This document shows positions 60,423 to 64,000 of a DNA stretch of 64,000 nt, in pieces. Position 1 is the first letter of the stretch, and every line of letters begins with the position of its first letter. The position numbers and the translations under genes were made by a program. This DNA comes from Rhodopirellula halodulae (GTDB taxonomy: Bacteria; Planctomycetota; Planctomycetia; Pirellulales; Pirellulaceae), in contig NZ_JAJKFV010000030.1 of assembly GCF_020966775.1 (NCBI RefSeq), forward strand, positions 62,001 through 126,000, written 5' to 3'. The notes beneath the pieces were generated by a model, which saw only the letters and a list, made by a program, of their open reading frames with translations, was not told the DNA's origin and ran no database searches.

Positions 60423-62117
60423 TCACTTCGCCGCGGCTTTGATTTTCATCGCTGCTGATTTCTCTCGCCATTTGGCTGCTTCCGCGGGATCATTGGCATT
60501 CTCGAAAGCTTCGGCGACAAACGCGAACGCCTCCGCCAGGATGCTTGGATCATTTGGATCCTTTGCATTCTGAATTCGCTCAACGAACTGAATCATTTTT
60601 TCGCGAACTCCTGGCAGTGCACAGATTCGCTGGCCTTCGCGGGTAGAGCAGCCAAAGACCACACCCGCCAACTTGTCATAGTCACCCAGCAAGTCCGTGC
60701 CGATTGGAATCAATCGAATGGAAGTGGAGTTCGGCTGAGATTTCCCGACGCTGATTTTGTGGTTGCGTCTTCCTAAGATCACTGGCAACGCGTGAGTCTT
60801 GGATTCGACGTACAGATCCCATTCTCCCGAAGGAAGTCGCAGTTCCACTTCACCTTCCTCATTCACCGGCCCCATGAAACGATTGGGGAAGGCAGGATTC
60901 TCTAACTGTTCGTTGATCTCTTCCATCAACTTTGCGTTGCCGAAGAACTCGGTGGACTGCATCAGAGGCAACCCGTAGAGCTGAGATCCCCAGTTTTTCC
61001 AGTAGACGTTGGGATACGCGGCGACCTTGGCTCCCGCGACCGGACGACCATCCAGATCGACCAACCGAATTTCGCAACGATGCAGTTGTTCTGTGTCCAG
61101 TTCGATGGGGTGCGTGAATGGGGGATCGATCACGACGGGCGAACCTTCGGCTGGTGCTGCTTGGTTTGGTAGCTTCCGCCCCTGAGCGTCCACCATCAGC
61201 GATCGAATACGGTGGCCGTTCGTCAATCCAATCAACTGCATGGTTTCTCCCTTTGGCCAGTGAGGGATTTCAAAGGTGCCATCAGTGCGAATGGGGCCCC
61301 AAGTGGACCACGTCAGACGATTGCGATTCGATTGAGGTGGAACGGTCATCGCCAAGACGCGTCCCTCACGAATGGGACGAGGCACTTGATCCGAGATCCG
61401 GCCGCTAAGGCTGGTTGATGGAGCAAGCTCCACGACTTGTGGATCATTTGCACCTGATTGCAAATCCACCGTGAAAATCTCGCTGAAGTGCGTCGGTTGT
61501 TCGTCGACCAAACGTACCAGCATGAAATCGCACTGTTCGGGTGCCAAACGTCGCACGATGACGTGCTCGTCTTCGATATGTCGCGCGTAACCATCTGTGA
61601 ACGAGGAGATGTCGGACCGCATCACCTGAATCTCACTCGGTCGAACGGGATTTCCGTCAATGGTCGGCAAAAAGCGAATGCTTGCCGACAGTTTCATCTG
61701 GATGATTTCGGGTGTATCGCTGGCGATCGGGACGTCCAGGTGCACCGAGTCCTCAATGGAGTATTCAGGATGTTTTAAGAACAGCGAAACCGAAGTTGTG
61801 CGTGTTTGCTCCTGGACATCACGGAAGAACGGATAGATGACTTTTGCAATGCCATCGCTGTTCGTGGTTACGGCAGCCGGATTCAATTCAGACGGATCAT
61901 TCCCGTTGTTCGCCCAACGGCCGTGCCCCTGAGACGAACGCAATGCCCACGGCGAAACCTCCACACCCTTGATTGGATTGCCATTCGAATCCACGACCTT
62001 CACCGGCAACGTTTGCGGCAACTGCCCACCGACGATGGGGACGACGGAATCCTGTCCAGCGGTCCGTGAAGCAACCAGCGACAGGATCACAATTGAGGCG
62101 ACACGCATTCGGTTCAT
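60423..62117 (-). CDS. exported carboxypeptidase-regulatory-like protein
   Basis: 564 aa from ATG 62117, which opens a good signal peptide (MNRMRVASIVILSLVASRTA); the frame runs to 62174 upstream. The mature part starts with a CarboxypepD_reg-like repeat (LPVKVVDSNGNPIKGVEVSP) and has further beta-rich segments of the same kind (IRLVDLDGRPVAGAKVAAYP, GPVNEEGEVELRLPSGEWDL). The C-terminal ~60 residues are helical. No catalytic residues are recognised; likely a structural or adhesion protein of the envelope. It is convergent with the AraC gene across only 19 bp. Confidence 0.7.
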   Translation of the reverse strand: MNRMRVASIVILSLVASRTAGQDSVVPIVGGQLPQTLPVKVVDSNGNPIKGVEVSPWALRSSQGHGRWANNGNDPSELNPAAVTTNSDGIAKVIYPFFRDVQEQTRTTSVSLFLKHPEYSIEDSVHLDVPIASDTPEIIQMKLSASIRFLPTIDGNPVRPSEIQVMRSDISSFTDGYARHIEDEHVIVRRLAPEQCDFMLVRLVDEQPTHFSEIFTVDLQSGANDPQVVELAPSTSLSGRISDQVPRPIREGRVLAMTVPPQSNRNRLTWSTWGPIRTDGTFEIPHWPKGETMQLIGLTNGHRIRSLMVDAQGRKLPNQAAPAEGSPVVIDPPFTHPIELDTEQLHRCEIRLVDLDGRPVAGAKVAAYPNVYWKNWGSQLYGLPLMQSTEFFGNAKLMEEINEQLENPAFPNRFMGPVNEEGEVELRLPSGEWDLYVESKTHALPVILGRRNHKISVGKSQPNSTSIRLIPIGTDLLGDYDKLAGVVFGCSTREGQRICALPGVREKMIQFVERIQNAKDPNDPSILAEAFAFVAEAFENANDPAEAAKWREKSAAMKIKAAAK

Positions 62118-62256
62118 CGGGTCCACCGTACTACGGACTGAGAAGATGAGAAGAGCACCTAGAGCAACAAGCAAGGTGCCAATCAGTTGACAACGGATGC
62201 CCGTTAGTTTGAGGGGGCCAAGACCCTCGCGTCAAGCAATTAAGCGACAGTTGAAA

Positions 62257-62277
62257 GCAACCTTCGCTGTAGGTTGC
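62257..62277. terminator. hairpin downstream of symporter gene
   Basis: GCAACCT (62257-62263) pairs with AGGTTGC (62271-62277) around a 7-nt loop, 21 bp after the minus-strand symporter stop. On the minus strand the stem is followed by TTTC. A weak but well-placed intrinsic terminator candidate. The rest of 62118-62297 shows nothing else. Confidence 0.45.
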
Positions 62278-62297
62278 ACTATGCATTGCGTGGGTGA

Positions 62298-64000
62298 TTA
62301 GCTGCTCTGGTGCTTGGGCTTCGCTGTGATTGTGTGAATCGTCAACCCATCCAGGTCGCAATCAGGCCGCCCTGTCCAGACACTCACCAAATACCCGATC
62401 GCAACGCAACTGACGATTCCACACGTCGTGTAAAGAAAGCCGTGCACGATCCCCGTTGCCCAAAGCGTGTACATGATCACGGCTCCGCAAACGGCGCCAG
62501 TCATTGCACCGATGGAATTCGCTCGCTCGGTCACGCCACCCAGCACGAACAGGCCTCCTAGCACACCCATGAACAACCCCAGCACCACCAAAAACGTATC
62601 AAACAGGGAGCGGATGTCTGGATCGACGAAGAACAAGGCCAGCGAAGTTCCTGCCATTCCGATGACCATCGTCAAAACCTTCGCGGCGCGTAGCAGCCCA
62701 CGTTCAGATTGACACCAGTGCAGCGGACGAACGAAGTCCGTAACCAGAGCCGTCGCGGTGGAATTCATGCTGGTCGAGACAGTGGACTGAGCCGCCGCGA
62801 AAACGCCTGCGACGATCAAACCCGCCAATCCAACCGGCATCTCTTTCGCAATGAACAGTGGAAAAATTTGATCGGTGGTGATCGAAGGAGAAATCCTTTC
62901 GGGGTGCGAGTGGTAATAGCCATGAAGAGCTGTCCCGATGCCAAAGAACAACAGGGTGGCGGGAATGACCAAGATCGCGTTCGTCCAAATGGATCGCGCG
63001 GCGAGTTCTCGCGTTGGCGTCGTCATGTAACGCTGAACCACGGCTTGGTCCGCGGTGTAGGACGATAGATTCTGGCCAATCGCACCCACCACGATGACCC
63101 AGAATGCAATCTGAGCGTCATCAGGACGCAGATGCCAGTTGGCCCAACGAAGCTTGTCTGCGTTCAAAGCATGTTGGTAACTTCCCGTGATGCCACCATC
63201 CGTTTCGATCAACATCAACGTCAGTGCAACCAAGGCTCCGCCAAGCAAGATCACCGTTTGCAACGTGTCCGTCCATATCACCGCTTCGATTCCGCCGATG
63301 GTGCAGTACGCGATGCTGAGAACGCCCATCAGCAACACGGACTGCGTCGGCGTCATCGGCGTCGCCACCGCCAAGGCAAGGCCGGTCAGCGACATCACGA
63401 CGGCCATCCGAAACAAATGAAACAGTGAGAAGCTCAAGCTTCCGAACCAGCGAACCGGTCGGCTGAATCGTTTTTCCAGGTATTCGTAAGCACTGGTCGC
63501 ATCGATGCGTCGAAAGAATGGTATCGCCACAAAGACGGCCACAACAGCCACCAGCGGAATGGTGAAATTGCCGATGGCGTATGTCCAGTCTTGAGCATAC
63601 GCCTTAGATGGGATTCCAGTGAAGGTGACGGAACTCAACATCGTCGCGAAAATGCTGCAGCCTGCTGCCCACCAAGGAATCTGGCTACCGCCGCGAAAAT
63701 AGTCGTTGGTGTTCTTGTTCTTTCGCGAAAAATAGACACCGATTCCGAGCACCGCGACGAGGTAACCCACCAGCACACCAGTATTCCAACCGCCAAACGC
63801 TGCGTGGGGCTCGCTCAGATGAATACGATAGATCGCCGGTGTCCGAACTCGCGGACGGATCTCGCCGCTCGGCAACCAAAGCTCGTCCTGCCAACGAACG
63901 ACTTGCGTGGTGACTTGATTCAGCGGTGGTGCGGGCAGTTCCACCCAACGATCTGTGATCGTGTGATAGGCGAAATTGCGTTTGGGAAAGCCCGGATGGT
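62298..64000 (-). CDS. kelch/NanM-like domain fused to sodium:solute symporter, 5' end outside window
   Basis: At least 567 codons; the frame is open to the window edge, so the gene starts beyond 64000. Residues encoded by ~63990-63820 ([38 protein letters not shown]) resemble a kelch blade of N-acetylneuraminate epimerase (NanM) proteins, including its GExxPxxRT ending. Then follows an SSS transporter with more than 12 membrane segments ([44 protein letters not shown]). A sialic acid or related amino sugar is a plausible substrate. A GTG at 63944 could be taken as a start, but the upstream kelch-like sequence argues against it. Confidence 0.82.
   Translation of the reverse strand, partial: HPGFPKRNFAYHTITDRWVELPAPPLNQVTTQVVRWQDELWLPSGEIRPRVRTPAIYRIHLSEPHAAFGGWNTGVLVGYLVAVLGIGVYFSRKNKNTNDYFRGGSQIPWWAAGCSIFATMLSSVTFTGIPSKAYAQDWTYAIGNFTIPLVAVVAVFVAIPFFRRIDATSAYEYLEKRFSRPVRWFGSLSFSLFHLFRMAVVMSLTGLALAVATPMTPTQSVLLMGVLSIAYCTIGGIEAVIWTDTLQTVILLGGALVALTLMLIETDGGITGSYQHALNADKLRWANWHLRPDDAQIAFWVIVVGAIGQNLSSYTADQAVVQRYMTTPTRELAARSIWTNAILVIPATLLFFGIGTALHGYYHSHPERISPSITTDQIFPLFIAKEMPVGLAGLIVAGVFAAAQSTVSTSMNSTATALVTDFVRPLHWCQSERGLLRAAKVLTMVIGMAGTSLALFFVDPDIRSLFDTFLVVLGLFMGVLGGLFVLGGVTERANSIGAMTGAVCGAVIMYTLWATGIVHGFLYTTCGIVSCVAIGYLVSVWTGRPDCDLDGLTIHTITAKPKHQSS

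Overview
This window reads as chromosomal DNA of a planctomycete, most likely a Rhodopirellula-like member of the Pirellulaceae. The basis is gene content: a DUF1559 prepilin-like protein, a DUF1501 protein paired with a PSCyt1/DUF1549/DUF1553 protein, a large PVC-type CxxCH protein, two formylglycine-type sulfatases, four Gfo/Idh/MocA oxidoreductases (two with an N-terminal RR leader), a DWG-type Ser/Thr kinase and many secreted proteins. The genus is an inference; no rRNA or marker gene is present. I found no tRNA, rRNA, CRISPR array, insertion sequence or phage module.

Layout. 0-8.5 kb is housekeeping: the end of cdsA, then phoH - HD phosphohydrolase (PgpH-like) - ybeY - CNNM/CorC-like transporter in a tightly overlapping operon, then asnB. 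8.6-16 kb holds a secreted caspase/legumain-like peptidase with an EF-hand loop, a GH20 hexosaminidase with a sodium symporter, a small lipoprotein and a DUF1559 protein. 16.7-23.6 kb is a likely degradative operon (DUF1553 protein, DUF1501 protein, oxidoreductase) with a divergent PAS-AraC regulator. 23.6-34 kb is mixed: an RluA-family pseudouridine synthase with Glu in place of the catalytic Asp, a protein kinase coupled by a 4-bp overlap to a stand-alone GyrB-type TOPRIM protein, an alpha/beta hydrolase, an HU protein, a cysteine-cluster protein and a fused MlaF-MlaE ABC transporter. 34-45.7 kb holds bioA, a phosphatase-cytochrome fusion, a radical SAM protein, an M48 protease, a sulfatase with panE, tex and an FtsH-like peptidase domain without its ATPase. 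45.9-54.8 kb holds an oxidoreductase, a VOC protein, a PVC cytochrome overlapping a ceramidase-like gene, and a second sulfatase. 54.9-60.4 kb has an oxidoreductase and a PIG-L deacetylase - NagB - oxidoreductase operon with a divergent AraC regulator. The right edge holds a carboxypeptidase-regulatory-like protein and a symporter whose upstream frame looks like a kelch/NanM mutarotase.

Functional theme. Several loci point to scavenging of sulfated and N-acetylated sugars: GH20 plus symporter, PIG-L plus NagB, kelch plus symporter, two sulfatases and the oxidoreductases. How they connect is inference.

Intergenic DNA is unusual. There are three arrays of hairpin-forming repeats: four 159-bp units at 42.3-43.0 kb, units at 155- and 179-bp spacing at 47.3-47.9 kb, and short palindromes every 31-32 bp at 33.8 kb. 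There is also a 36-bp element present as two perfect inverted copies 6.6 kb apart. The 33.8 and 47.3 kb arrays share the same palindrome, and its variants differ by compensatory arm changes. The most distinctive coding finds are the kinase-TOPRIM pair, the phosphatase-cytochrome fusion, the EF-hand caspase-like peptidase and the kelch-symporter fusion.
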